A stretch of DNA of 64,000 bases from Alistipes sp. (GTDB taxonomy: Bacteria > Bacteroidota > Bacteroidia > Bacteroidales > Rikenellaceae). The stretch covers positions 1-64,000 of the forward strand of contig JAHHQK010000001.1 in NCBI GenBank assembly GCA_020026435.1. The letters are read 5' to 3'. A program made the position numbers and the translations under genes. The first letter of the stretch is position 1. Each line of letters opens with the position of its first letter. Under the pieces are notes generated by a model that saw nothing but the letters and a program-made list of their open reading frames with translations, had not been told where the DNA came from and did no database searches. Positions 25,303 to 34,548 of this stretch are shown piece by piece.

Positions 25303-26072
25303 TGTTTCTTTAGCTTTTCTCTCATTCTGATTTCGGTGATCACCTTCTTGGTGTAGAGCGGGAAATCACCATTCATCATCCACGAATAATAACCGGGTTC
25401 CGCCTCGAAGACTTCCTCCACCGGGCGGCCCTTGTATTTTCCGAATCCGAAGACCTCCATGCCCTTGTCGTTGAAGACGATTCTGCCGGCAAAATCGGCG
25501 GTTTCTCCCCGCGAGGAGTATTCGGCCAAAGCGTCGACATCGTTTTCCAGGTCGGGATAGCGGTCCAGCTGTGCCTTGAGCACCTCGTAGGTCGCCCGGG
25601 TATCGGCCTCGGCCGAGTGGGCGTCCTCCAGGTTTTTGTCGCAGTAGAACTGGTAGGCGGCCACCAGCGTGCGCTGTTCCTTCTTGTGGAAGATGTTCTG
25701 CACGTCGACGAACTTGCGCCGCTTGAAATCCACATCCACTCCGGCTCTGAGGAACTCCTCGACCAGAACGGGCAGGTCGAAACGGTTGGAGTTGAATCCT
25801 CCGAAGTCGCACCCGCGGATGAATTGCTCCAGCGACTTGGCCACCTGGGCAAATCGCGGGCAATCCTTCACATCCTCGTCGGTGATGCCGTGAATGGCGG
25901 TCGACTCCTCGGGGATGTGCATCTCGGGGTTGATTCTTCGGGTCTTGACAATCTCCTCGCCGTCGGGCATGATCTTAATCATCGAGATCTCGACGATCCT
26001 GTCCTTGCTCGTGTCGACACCCGTGGTTTCCAGGTCGAAAAAGATGATCGGACGTTTCAGCTTGAGTTTCAT
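25299..26072 (-). CDS. 3'-5' exonuclease (DnaQ-like, DEDDh) with C-terminal DUF3820-like domain
   Basis: A 257-residue protein. Exo I motif FFDLETTG, Exo II FGGFNSNRFDLPVL, Exo III AHSAEADTRATYEVL give the DEDDh set of metal ligands. The C-terminal 60 residues (FGFGKYKGRPVEEVF..YYSWMMNGDFPLYTKKV) match the DUF3820 / quorum-sensing-regulated-factor domain seen on many Bacteroidota exonucleases. It degrades DNA from 3' ends and could act as polymerase III proofreader or in repair. Its place directly after dnaN (9 bases) supports a replication role. Confidence 0.93.
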   Translation of the reverse strand: MKLKLKRPIIFFDLETTGVDTSKDRIVEISMIKIMPDGEEIVKTRRINPEMHIPEESTAIHGITDEDVKDCPRFAQVAKSLEQFIRGCDFGGFNSNRFDLPVLVEEFLRAGVDVDFKRRKFVDVQNIFHKKEQRTLVAAYQFYCDKNLEDAHSAEADTRATYEVLKAQLDRYPDLENDVDALAEYSSRGETADFAGRIVFNDKGMEVFGFGKYKGRPVEEVFEAEPGYYSWMMNGDFPLYTKKVITEIRMREKLKKQ

Positions 26073-26081
26073 TGTCTTGGA

Positions 26082-27206
26082 TTAAGCGTTCAACATCATC
26101 GGCATGAGCAGCATGAGCGTTGAGCTGGTCTGTTTGTCGTCGTAAACGGGTTTGAAAACACCTGCACGGGTCGAGTCGGCCAGTTCGATCTGGACGGTCG
26201 GCGTCTCGATGTTGGAGAGGATCTCGACCAGGAACGTCGACTTGAAGCCGATGGCGATCTCCTGTCCGTCGTAGCTGCACGAGATGGTCTCGTTGGCCGA
26301 CACCGAGAAGTCCAGATCCTGGGCCATCAGACCGATCCGGTTGCTGCCGATGTTCATGCGGATGAGGTTCGTCGTCGGGTTCGAGCAGACGGCCACGCGG
26401 CGGATGCCGTTGAGCAGCTCGATGCGGTCAACCAGCACGCGGTTGGGGTTGTTGCCCGGGATTACGGCGTTGTAGTTCGGGTAGTTGCCCTCGATCAGAC
26501 GGCACACCAGCGTGTGGTTCTTCAACTTGAATACGGCGTTCTTCGAGTCGAATCCCACTTCGATGTTCTCATCCTCTTTCGGGAGGACCGATTTGAGCAG
26601 TGTGGCGGGTTTCTTGGGCAGGATGAACGACGAGTTGACCTCCGTCGAGGCCTCGGCCTCGAACTTCACGAGTTTGTGGGCGTCGGTACCCACAAAGGTC
26701 AGAGCCGTGGGAGCCAGATTGATATAGATGCCGTTCATCACGGGACGCAACTCATCGTCGGCCGTGGCGAAGATCGTCTTGTTGATGCCGTTGATCAGCG
26801 TGTCGACGTCGAGCTTGAGTTCGATCTTCTCGTTGCCCAGCTGCGGTACAGCGGGATAGCTCACTGCGCTGGCACCCGGGATCGAGAGCGAACCGCTCTT
26901 CCAGTTGATGCGGATCTCCCAGTTCTTGTCGTTGACTTCGATCTGAAGGGGCAGTTCGGGGAACTCTTTCAGGGAATCGAGCATCAATTTGGCGGGGGCG
27001 GCAATTGTACCTTCGCTGTCCACCGAGTCGACTTCGATTGAACCGATAAGGGTCGTTTCAAGGTCGGAAGTGGTGACCTTCAGCGTGTTGCCATTGAGCT
27101 CCATAAGGAAATAATCCAAAATGGGCAGCGTGTTTTTGTTGCTGATCACCTTGCCGGTGGTTGCAAGGAGTGAGAGCAACGCTGAGCTAGATACGGAAAA
27201 TTTCAT
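26082..27206 (-). CDS. dnaN: DNA polymerase III beta subunit (sliding clamp)
   Basis: A 374-residue clamp protein of standard length with three repeated domains (MKFSVSSSALLSLLATTGKVI.., TVKFE-type loops, and the end LMLLMPMML, which forms part of the C-terminal peptide-binding surface). It encircles DNA and tethers the polymerase and other partners. It is 27 bases after the nucleoside phosphorylase gene and heads a group with exonuclease, LysM and rex genes. dnaA is not adjacent, so this is not a classical oriC-linked dnaA-dnaN arrangement. Confidence 0.96.
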   Translation of the reverse strand: MKFSVSSSALLSLLATTGKVISNKNTLPILDYFLMELNGNTLKVTTSDLETTLIGSIEVDSVDSEGTIAAPAKLMLDSLKEFPELPLQIEVNDKNWEIRINWKSGSLSIPGASAVSYPAVPQLGNEKIELKLDVDTLINGINKTIFATADDELRPVMNGIYINLAPTALTFVGTDAHKLVKFEAEASTEVNSSFILPKKPATLLKSVLPKEDENIEVGFDSKNAVFKLKNHTLVCRLIEGNYPNYNAVIPGNNPNRVLVDRIELLNGIRRVAVCSNPTTNLIRMNIGSNRIGLMAQDLDFSVSANETISCSYDGQEIAIGFKSTFLVEILSNIETPTVQIELADSTRAGVFKPVYDDKQTSSTLMLLMPMMLNA

Positions 27207-27233
27207 AGGTTTTTGTTTATAACTTTTTTAGTT

Positions 27234-28112
27234 TTATTTCAATACTGCCAGTTTATCGAGTGCAGTCTCGATCATTTTTTTTACGAATGGTTTGTAGTCG
27301 GTGCAGGCATCCAAAGCCACGCGCTGGGCGATGATCGTGCAGATGGTTGCTGCGCGGTGGCCCATGAGTGCGGCCATGCCGGCCAGTGCCGAACTTTCCA
27401 TCTCGAAGTTGGTGATGCGGCGTCCGTTGTAGCGGAACGACTCGACCTTCTCATTGAGGTGGATGTCCTGCGGTTCGAGGCGTACCCAGCGGCCCTGCGG
27501 TGCGTAGAAGCCCGGGGCGGCAACGGTGATACCCTCGGTCACCACGTCGCGGAAATGTTCCCAAAGGGTTTCGTCGGCGTTGATGAAGTAGGGCTTGGGC
27601 AGCAGGTCGTTCCATCCGGTGTGCTCCATGAATGCCTTCTCGATCTCCAGGTCGCAGACCTCGTTGCGACCTTTATAATAGTTGAGCAGGCCGTCGAAGC
27701 CGACCGAGGTGCGTGCGAATACGAAATCGCCAACCTTGATGTCGGGCTGCAGGGCGCCCGATGTGCCCAGACGTACGAGCGTCAGTTGTTTTTTCTCGGC
27801 TTTTTCCTGGCGGGAGGCGAAGTCGATGTTGGCCAGGGCGTCGAGCTCCGTGACGGAGATGTCGATGTTGCCGATGCCGATTCCGGTCGAAAGGACCGTC
27901 ATGCGGCGGCCCTTGTAGGTACCGGTTATGGTGTTGAATTCGCGGTTGGAGACATTACACTCCTTATGGTCGAAAAATTCGGCTACCATGGCCACGCGGC
28001 CGGGGTCGCCTACCAGTATAACGATATCGGCGAGTTGTTCGGGACGGAGGTGCAAATGAAAAATAGACCCGTCATTGTTGATAATCAGTTCGGAAGCAGG
28101 AATAGTTCTCAT
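27234..28112 (-). CDS. udp: Nucleoside phosphorylase, uridine phosphorylase-like
   Basis: A 292-residue PNP/UDP family enzyme from the ATG at 28112 (MRTIPASELIIN); eleven open codons upstream lie over the divergent promoter region. Motifs: VILVGDPGRVAMVAEFFD (phosphate site), STGIGIGNIDISVTEL, LVRLGTSGALQPDIKVGDFV, and NFEMESSALAGMAALMG (ribose/nucleoside site). It phosphorolyses a nucleoside, probably uridine, to base and ribose-1-phosphate for salvage. It is first in the same-strand group leading into dnaN and is divergent from glmM. Confidence 0.9.
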   Translation of the reverse strand: MRTIPASELIINNDGSIFHLHLRPEQLADIVILVGDPGRVAMVAEFFDHKECNVSNREFNTITGTYKGRRMTVLSTGIGIGNIDISVTELDALANIDFASRQEKAEKKQLTLVRLGTSGALQPDIKVGDFVFARTSVGFDGLLNYYKGRNEVCDLEIEKAFMEHTGWNDLLPKPYFINADETLWEHFRDVVTEGITVAAPGFYAPQGRWVRLEPQDIHLNEKVESFRYNGRRITNFEMESSALAGMAALMGHRAATICTIIAQRVALDACTDYKPFVKKMIETALDKLAVLK

Positions 28113-28224
28113 AATAGTTGGTTTTTTTATTTTGTATAATGCCATAAAAGTAATATATTTACATCGAATAACAAAATTTTTCTGTTTTTAAGATCAGTTT
28201 AACCTATTAATAAACCTGTGTAAA

Positions 28225-29613
28225 ATGACACTTATCAAATCTATTTCGGGTATTCGTGGAACTATCGGCGGTCAGACCGGCGATAACCTCACTCCGCTTG
28301 ATGTCGTAAAGTTCACCACGGCCTATGTCCGTCTGATCGGCAGTCACAATCCCGGCAAGCGACTTACGATCGTTGTCGGCCGTGACGCCCGTCTGTCGGG
28401 AGCTCTGGTATCGAACCTGGTGGAGGGTACCTTGCTGGCTTGCGGAGCCGATGTGATCAATGTGGGCCTCTGCACCACGCCCGGTACGGAGATGGCCGTC
28501 ATCACCAACAAGGCCGACGGCGGTATCATCATCACGGCATCGCACAACCCGCGTCAGTGGAACGCTCTGAAACTGCTGAATGCCAGCGGCGAGTTCCTGA
28601 CCGATCGCGAGGGCAAGCAGGTGCTGGCCATGGCCGAGGAGGAGAATTACTCCTATCCCGAAATCGATGGAATCGGTCACGTGATCTCGCGCGAGCCGTT
28701 CAACGACACCCATATCGAGCAGGTGCTGGCTTTGAAGGCCGTCGACGTGGAGGCTGTCAAGGCCCGTCACTTCAAGGTGGTGGTCGATGCCGTCAACTCG
28801 GTGGGCGGAATCGTGATTCCCAAACTGTTGCGCAAGCTGGGTTGCGAGGTCGTGGAGCTGAACTGTGATCCCTCGGGTGAATTTGCCCACAACCCCGAGC
28901 CGCTGCCCCAGAACCTGACGGAGATCTCTCAGGTCATCGTCCGCGAGAAGGCCGATCTGGGTATCGTGGTCGATCCCGACGTGGACCGTCTGGCCTTTGT
29001 CAGCGAGGACGGCTCGATGTTCGTCGAGGAGTACACGCTGGTGGCTGTTGCCGATTACATCCTCTCGCTGGGTGGTGGCGACACGGTCTCGAACCTCTCC
29101 TCGTCGCGAGCCCTGCGAGATGTCACGGAGCGTCACGGCGGCCACTATGCCGCATCGGCCGTGGGTGAGGTCAACGTGGTGACCAAGATGAAGGAGACGG
29201 GTGCCGTCATCGGCGGTGAGGGCAACGGCGGAGTGATCTATCCCGAGTTGCACTACGGTCGTGACGCCCTGGTGGGTTCGGCCCTGTTCCTGACCTATTT
29301 GGCCAAGAAAGGCATGACGATGACCGAGTTGCGCAAGACCTACCCCGCTTACTTCGCATCGAAGAACAAGATCCAGCTTACGCCGGCTATCGACGTGGAC
29401 AAGGTCCTGCGTGAGGTGAAGGAGCGTTACAAGAACGAGCAGGTCAACGACATCGACGGTGTGAAGATCGACTTTGCCGAGAACTGGGTACACCTGCGCA
29501 AGTCGAACACCGAGCCGATCATCCGTGTCTACACCGAGGCCAAGTCGATGGAGGAGGCCGATGCCCTGGCACAGCGATTCATCGCCGAGGTTCAGGAGAT
29601 CTGCAATCTCTAA
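28225..29613 (+). CDS. glmM: Phosphoglucosamine mutase
   Basis: A 462-residue alpha-D-phosphohexomutase. The phosphoserine loop is ITASHNPRQWNALK, the metal-binding loop DPDVDRLAF, the sugar loop GEGNGGVIYPELH and the phosphate-binding loop RKSNTEPIIRVYTE. SGIRGTIGGQTGDNLTP at the N-terminus and NPRQWNA are typical of GlmM-type enzymes in Bacteroidota. It interconverts glucosamine-6-P and glucosamine-1-P for UDP-GlcNAc and cell wall synthesis; a phosphomannomutase activity cannot be excluded. No clean TAnnTTTG box is visible in the 112-base divergent region. Confidence 0.92.
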   Translation: MTLIKSISGIRGTIGGQTGDNLTPLDVVKFTTAYVRLIGSHNPGKRLTIVVGRDARLSGALVSNLVEGTLLACGADVINVGLCTTPGTEMAVITNKADGGIIITASHNPRQWNALKLLNASGEFLTDREGKQVLAMAEEENYSYPEIDGIGHVISREPFNDTHIEQVLALKAVDVEAVKARHFKVVVDAVNSVGGIVIPKLLRKLGCEVVELNCDPSGEFAHNPEPLPQNLTEISQVIVREKADLGIVVDPDVDRLAFVSEDGSMFVEEYTLVAVADYILSLGGGDTVSNLSSSRALRDVTERHGGHYAASAVGEVNVVTKMKETGAVIGGEGNGGVIYPELHYGRDALVGSALFLTYLAKKGMTMTELRKTYPAYFASKNKIQLTPAIDVDKVLREVKERYKNEQVNDIDGVKIDFAENWVHLRKSNTEPIIRVYTEAKSMEEADALAQRFIAEVQEICNL

Positions 29614-29709
29614 TTGCAAACCGGCCGCAGACGCTTGAGCCATCTGCGGTGATAAAGGTGGCGGGGACTCCCCCGTTGCCTTCTTTTACACTTAAAGAAG
29701 AATCTTATC

Positions 29710-31077
29710 ATGGAGCATGTAAAGAATTATATCGAGACCAACAAGGATCGTTTCGTGGAGGAGTTGTTCGACCTTCTGCGCATCCCTTCGATCAGTGCCG
29801 AGCAGAGCCATAAACCCGACATGAAGCGTTGCGCCGAATTCCTGGCCGCTGCCCTGGTCAAGGCCGGAGCCGACCGCGCGGAGGTGATGCCCACGGAGGG
29901 CAATCCTGTGGTCTATGCCGAGAAGATCATCTCGCCCGAGGCCAAGACCGTCCTGGTCTATGGCCATTATGACGTGATGCCGGTCGATCCGCGCAACGAG
30001 TGGAATACCGAGCCTTTCGAGCCGGTCATCAGGGACGGCCGTATCTGGGGCCGCGGTGCCGACGACGACAAGGGCCAGTTGTGGATGCACGCCAAGGCAT
30101 TCGAGGCCATGTGTGCCACCGACTCGCTGCCCTGTAACGTGAAATTCATGTTGGAGGGTGAGGAGGAGATCGGTTCGTCGAGCCTCTACGGATTCTGCCG
30201 CGAGCACAAGGAACTGCTCAAGGCCGACATCATCTTCGTATCGGATACCTCGATGGTGTCGATGGACACCCCGTCGATCACCTGCGGATTGCGCGGCCTG
30301 ACCTATATGGAGGTCGAGGTGACGGGGCCCAACAAGGATCTGCACTCGGGTCTCTTCGGCGGTGCAGTGGCCAATCCGGCCAATGTGCTGGCCCGGCTGG
30401 TGGCCCGGCTGGTCGATGAGAACGGACACGTGACGATCCCCGGATTCTACGACGATGTGCGCGAACTGACGCCCCAGGAGCGCGAGGATTTCAACCGTAT
30501 GCCCTTCGACGAGGAGGAATATAAGCGAGCGCTGGACATCGACGCCGTGGAGGGCGAAGCCGGATATACCACGATCGAGCGCACGGGAGTGCGTCCTTCG
30601 CTAGATGTCAACGGTATCTGGGGCGGATATACGGGCGAAGGCAGCAAGACGGTCATCCCGTCGAAGGCCTCGGCCAAGATCTCGATGCGTCTGGTGCCCA
30701 ACCAGGATTTCAACAAGATCGCCATTCTGTTTGAGGATTATTTCCGCAAGATCGCTCCGAAGAGCGTTCATGTCGAGGTGAAGGCCCTGCACGGCGGTAT
30801 GCCCTATGTGGCTCCGACCGATATGCCCGCCTATAAGGCTGCTTCGGCTGCCATCGAGGAGAGTTTTGGCAAACGCCCCCTGCCCTTCTACTCGGGCGGT
30901 TCGATTCCGATTATCAGCGGTTTCGAGTCGATCCTCGGCATCAAGTCCCTGCTGATGGGCTTCGGCCTTTCGGAGGATGCCATTCACTCCCCCAACGAAA
31001 GCTATGGTCTGAACCAGTTCTTCAAGGGCGTGGAGACCATTCCTTTGTTCTACAAGCACTTCGCCGAGATGAAATAA
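29710..31077 (+). CDS. M20-family dipeptidase (CNDP/DapE-like metallopeptidase)
   Basis: A 455-residue cytosolic peptidase without signal peptide. Metal-binding motifs: VLVYGHYDVMPVDP (His and Asp), WGRGADDDKGQLWMH (bridging Asp), EGEEEIGSSSL (Glu-Glu) and SPNESYG near the end (His at DAIHSPNE). The dimerisation domain includes DLHSGLFGG. The length and SxxxDLHSGLFGG motif fit carnosinase-type dipeptidases. It probably hydrolyses dipeptides. It stands 96 bases after glmM; a short hairpin without T tract (29625-29649) lies between them. Confidence 0.93.
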   Translation: MEHVKNYIETNKDRFVEELFDLLRIPSISAEQSHKPDMKRCAEFLAAALVKAGADRAEVMPTEGNPVVYAEKIISPEAKTVLVYGHYDVMPVDPRNEWNTEPFEPVIRDGRIWGRGADDDKGQLWMHAKAFEAMCATDSLPCNVKFMLEGEEEIGSSSLYGFCREHKELLKADIIFVSDTSMVSMDTPSITCGLRGLTYMEVEVTGPNKDLHSGLFGGAVANPANVLARLVARLVDENGHVTIPGFYDDVRELTPQEREDFNRMPFDEEEYKRALDIDAVEGEAGYTTIERTGVRPSLDVNGIWGGYTGEGSKTVIPSKASAKISMRLVPNQDFNKIAILFEDYFRKIAPKSVHVEVKALHGGMPYVAPTDMPAYKAASAAIEESFGKRPLPFYSGGSIPIISGFESILGIKSLLMGFGLSEDAIHSPNESYGLNQFFKGVETIPLFYKHFAEMK

Positions 31078-31132
31078 ACGGACAGGGATTTTACCCTCGC
31101 TTCGTCGGCCGGCCCGGCCGGATAAAGTGCAT

Positions 31133-31174
31133 AAAAAAAAGTACCACATCATGTCGGATGTGGTACTTTTTTAT
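31133..31174. terminator. Bidirectional terminator between convergent genes
   Basis: AAAAAAAGTACCACATC (31134-31150) pairs with GATGTGGTACTTTTTTT (31157-31173) around a 6-base loop. It serves the M20 peptidase gene (+) and the OmpA-like gene (-). Confidence 0.93.
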
Positions 31175-31193
31175 TGACGGAGAGCCTTGTGGC

Positions 31194-32186
31194 TTATTCC
31201 AGACGACGCTCCAGATCGCGGTAGCTCATCTGCTCGACGTCGTTGGTCGACTTGGCCAGTTTTTTAGCCAGACGCTCCTCGCGTTTGGCCAGTTTGCGGG
31301 CTGCGCGGGCCTCCTTGCGGGCCAGTTTCTTGGCCAGACGGGCTTCCTTCTTGGACATCTTGTCGGCGGCGTCCTGTCCGGCCTGAGCCATCTCCTGGGT
31401 AGTCTCGGCAACCTGGTTCTCGGCTTTCTCCAGCTGCTTGGTCTCCTTCTTGGTCAGCGGCACCGTGACCTCGTCGATCTCGTAGAGGCGGGTACGGGTG
31501 GTGAGGTTGTCGCTCTGTACGGCGTCGATGTCCAGCTCCACACACCTCATCTCGGGCAGAATGTGCTGCTTGAGGTAGTTCCAGGCATCGGGCAGATGCT
31601 TCAGTGCATACTCTTTTTCAGCCTCGGAGGCATCGCTGCGGAGGATCTCAAGCACGGCTTGCTTGTTGGGGATCGGGCAGCTTTCGACCTGAGGAATGCA
31701 CGCCTTCCAGGGCTCGGCTACGGCGTGGATTGCAAGACGGCATTGTGACGGCATCTGATACTTTCCGCGCAGGAAGGTCTCGAAATCCGCAGCGCGTTTC
31801 TCGGCCAGGGCGTGGTTGAACTTGCAGGGGCCGTCGGGCGAGGAGTAGCCCGTGATGGTGGCCGAGGCGATCTGCACATCGCGGTCTTTGGCCATGTGGT
31901 CCACGAAATCGGTCAGTGCCGAGATCTCGTTGGCGTTGTTGTCGAACGTGTCATTGAACTGGGCACGGCTGATGCGATAGTGCATCGTGTACTCGTTGGC
32001 GCACTGTCGGCGGATCGAATACTTGCGCACGATGTAGTTGCCTTCGGTGTGCTCCGAGAGCAGAAGAGTGTCGGCCTTATTGCAGGACGACGCACATTTT
32101 CCGTCGTGGTGGGGCTGGGCATAAGCGGCCGCGGCAAACAGGAGGAAAAGAGCCAGGGTTGATGCGATTTTTTTCACTTTGATCAT
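31194..32186 (-). CDS. Periplasmic OmpA-like protein with Lys/Arg/Ala-rich C-terminal helix
   Basis: A 330-residue exported protein (signal peptide MIKVKKIASTLALFLLFAAAAYA). A Cys pair (CASSC) follows the cleavage site. The central region resembles an OmpA peptidoglycan-binding fold: ITGYSSPDGPCKFNHALAEKRAADFETFL, where the GYSSPDG and LAEKRA elements are diagnostic. The last 85 residues are an extremely basic, Ala-rich predicted coiled coil (KEARLAKKLARKEARAARK and similar), unusual for OmpA relatives. It may contact peptidoglycan, nucleic acid or lipid phosphate; no function is known to me. It is monocistronic. Confidence 0.82.
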   Translation of the reverse strand: MIKVKKIASTLALFLLFAAAAYAQPHHDGKCASSCNKADTLLLSEHTEGNYIVRKYSIRRQCANEYTMHYRISRAQFNDTFDNNANEISALTDFVDHMAKDRDVQIASATITGYSSPDGPCKFNHALAEKRAADFETFLRGKYQMPSQCRLAIHAVAEPWKACIPQVESCPIPNKQAVLEILRSDASEAEKEYALKHLPDAWNYLKQHILPEMRCVELDIDAVQSDNLTTRTRLYEIDEVTVPLTKKETKQLEKAENQVAETTQEMAQAGQDAADKMSKKEARLAKKLARKEARAARKLAKREERLAKKLAKSTNDVEQMSYRDLERRLE

Positions 32187-32270
32187 GTTTTTAGAGTTTG
32201 ATACCGCATCAACTTACGCAAGATTCATACCATAATAAATTGCACTACCCCGCTTCCGGACTTCGGACCT

Positions 32271-32308
32271 GAAAAAACGCAGGCGACCTCTTTGGAGGCC
32301 GCCTGCGG
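32271..32308 (-). terminator. Terminator of argS
   Basis: On the minus strand GCAGGCGGCCTC pairs with GAGGTCGCCTGC (one mismatch, 4-base loop), followed by GTTTTTT; it lies about 30 bases past the argS stop. Confidence 0.9.
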
Positions 32309-32338
32309 TAAATATATGACGGTGTGGCGTTTCCGGGA

Positions 32339-34120
32339 CTACATACGCTCGGGAACGTCGATACCCATGAGCTTCATGCCCGAGCGGATGACGCGTGCCA
32401 CCTGCAGGGCCAGAGCCAGACGCATCTTGCGCACCTGCTCGTCGCTCTCCTTGAGGATCGAGTGATCGTGGTAGTAACCGTTGAACTGCTTGGCCAGTTC
32501 GTAGACGTAGGCGCCGATGATCGAGGGCGAGAAGTTCTCGCCGGCCGAAGCCACCACCGAGGGGTAATCGGCCAGCATCTTGATCAGGGCGATCTCCTCG
32601 GGGAGATATTCGGCCGAAATGGTGCCCTCTGTCGAGATGCCTGCCTCCTCGGCCTTGCGGCGGATCGAGCAGATACGGGCGTGGGTGTACTGGATGAAGG
32701 GACCCGTGTTGCCGTTGAAGTCGATCGACTCGCGGGGATCGAACAGCATGGTCTTCTTGGGATCGACCTTCAGGATGAAATACTTCAAGGCACCCAGACC
32801 GACCATCGTCGAGATGGCGTCGGCTTCCTGCTCCGAGCAGCCGTCCAGCTTGCCCAGTTCGGTCGACATCTCGCGGGCCGTGGTCACCATGTCGGCCATC
32901 AGATCGTCGGCGTCGACAACCGTACCCTCGCGCGACTTCATCTTACCCTCGGGCAGTTCCACCATACCGTAAGACAGGTGGGTGATGTGGTCGCTCCAGT
33001 CTGCATAGCCCAGTTTCTTGAGGACGAGTTTCAGTACCTGGAAGTGGTAGTTCTGCTCGTTGCCCACAACGTAGATCATGTCGTCGAGTTTGTTGTCCTC
33101 GAAACGGCGGTAAGCCGTACCCAGATCCTGGGTCATGTAGACCGACGTGCCGTCGCCGCGCAGCAGCAGTTTCTCGTCCAGACCATCCTGCGTCAGGTCG
33201 ATCCATACCGAGTTGTCGTCGCGGCGGTAGAATACGCCCTTCTTGAGGCCTTCCTCGACGAGCGATTTGCCCAGGAGGTAGGTCTGCGACTCGTAGTAGA
33301 TCTTGTCGAAATTCACACCCAGGGCCTTGTACGTCACATCGAATCCCTTGTAGACCCATCCGTTCATCATCTCCCACAGAGCATAAACCTCGGGGTCTTT
33401 GGCCTCCCACTTGCGGAGCATCTCCTGAGCCTGGAGGATGATCGGGGCGTTCTTCTTTGCCTCGTCCTCGCTCTGACCTGCGGCCATCAGCTCCTTGATT
33501 TGGGCCTTGTAGTGCTTGTCGAACTCGACATAGTATTTGCCGACCAGGTGGTCGCCCTTCATGCCCGACGATTCGGGAGTCTCGCCTCCGCCGTAGAGTT
33601 TCCAAGCCAGCATCGACTTGCAGATGTGGATACCACGGTCGTTCACCAGGTTTACCTTGATGACGTTGTGGCCGTTGGCCTTGAGGATCTGAGCCACCGA
33701 ATAACCCAGCAGGTTGTTGCGGATGTGGCCCAGGTGGAGGGGCTTGTTGGTGTTGGGCGACGAGTATTCGATCATGATTGTGCGACCCGTGGCGGGAGCC
33801 TGGCCGAACTGCTTGTCGGCAGCGATCTCCTCGAAGCGGGCACCCCAGAACGAGGCGTCGAGCGTGAGGTTCAGAAAGCCTTTGATCACGTTGAAGGACT
33901 TGATCTCGGGCGTGTTGGCAACCATATATTCACCTATCTCGGTAGCGGTTGCTTCGGGCGATTTGCGGCTTCGTCGCAGCAGGGGGAAGGTTACAAGCGT
34001 ATAATCACCCTCAAACTCTTTGCGGGTTTTCTGAATCTGCAACTGCTCATCACCGAGCGAGCCGTAAAGTGCTTCCGCCGCACGGCGTACAGCATCCGAA
34101 ATAAAGTTATCGATATTCAT
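32339..34120 (-). CDS. argS: Arginyl-tRNA synthetase
   Basis: A 593-residue class I synthetase from the ATG at 34120 (MNIDNFISDAVRRAAEALYG); an open extension of 47 codons upstream is ordinary leader. The HIGH motif appears as PNTNKPLHLGHIRNN. The KMSK equivalent is KMKSREGTVVDADDLM. The Arg-specific anticodon domain follows (GPFIQYTHARICSI, LALALQVARVIRSGMKLMGIDVPERM). It charges tRNA-Arg. A -7 box (34240-34247) suggests a leader of about 110 bases. Confidence 0.97.
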   Translation of the reverse strand: MNIDNFISDAVRRAAEALYGSLGDEQLQIQKTRKEFEGDYTLVTFPLLRRSRKSPEATATEIGEYMVANTPEIKSFNVIKGFLNLTLDASFWGARFEEIAADKQFGQAPATGRTIMIEYSSPNTNKPLHLGHIRNNLLGYSVAQILKANGHNVIKVNLVNDRGIHICKSMLAWKLYGGGETPESSGMKGDHLVGKYYVEFDKHYKAQIKELMAAGQSEDEAKKNAPIILQAQEMLRKWEAKDPEVYALWEMMNGWVYKGFDVTYKALGVNFDKIYYESQTYLLGKSLVEEGLKKGVFYRRDDNSVWIDLTQDGLDEKLLLRGDGTSVYMTQDLGTAYRRFEDNKLDDMIYVVGNEQNYHFQVLKLVLKKLGYADWSDHITHLSYGMVELPEGKMKSREGTVVDADDLMADMVTTAREMSTELGKLDGCSEQEADAISTMVGLGALKYFILKVDPKKTMLFDPRESIDFNGNTGPFIQYTHARICSIRRKAEEAGISTEGTISAEYLPEEIALIKMLADYPSVVASAGENFSPSIIGAYVYELAKQFNGYYHDHSILKESDEQVRKMRLALALQVARVIRSGMKLMGIDVPERM

Positions 34121-34239
34121 AAAACGAAATAATGGTATTTTGTTATCTTTTTGTTTGCCAGTGGCTTTGCGCTTGTCGGTCGGGGGCTGGTCCTTTGATC
34201 CGAAGGCCTCGCCGTCACAAAGCCATGATTTATAATCTG

Positions 34240-34247
34240 CAAATATA
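34240..34247 (-). promoter_or_regulatory. Promoter -7 box of argS
   Basis: TATATTTG on the minus strand, 120 bases before the argS ATG; no clear -33. The DNA between this box and the terminator at 34436 contains no gene I can support. Confidence 0.5.
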
Positions 34248-34435
34248 CAAAATATTTTCATACTTCATCTTTATTTTCCCCTCGGGATCTGATCTTGTGC
34301 AGGATAAATCCGCTCCGGAGGGCGGAATCGGAGGCTCGACAGAAGAAAGTGCCGACGTGAAGTTGGAAGATGCAGGCCGCGGCTGTGTGTCGGGCAAGGA
34401 CAAAAAACTTTGAAAGAGAAATTCGGTATCTGATG

Positions 34436-34470
34436 AAAAAACAGGCCGGATTACATGATCCGGCCTGTTT
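34436..34470 (-). terminator. Terminator of the HsdR_N-type nuclease gene
   Basis: AAACAGGCCGGAT (34439-34451) pairs with ATCCGGCCTGTTT (34458-34470). Read on the minus strand it is followed by TTTTC. It lies about 80 bases past the stop codon at 34549. Confidence 0.85.
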
Positions 34471-34548
34471 CAGGCGTATTGGCAGGTTAGTTCTGGAAAT
34501 CTTACAGGCTGTCCGTCTGTTTTTATCGGTATTCTCGATCTGTCCTGT

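Noticed and set aside
29625..29649. Hairpin between glmM and the M20 peptidase as a terminator
   Set aside because: Stem CCGCAGA/TCTGCGG lacks a T tract, so read-through is as likely.
32324..34132. About 600-codon frame antisense to argS
   Set aside because: Shadow of ArgS; the synthetase motifs fix the real strand.
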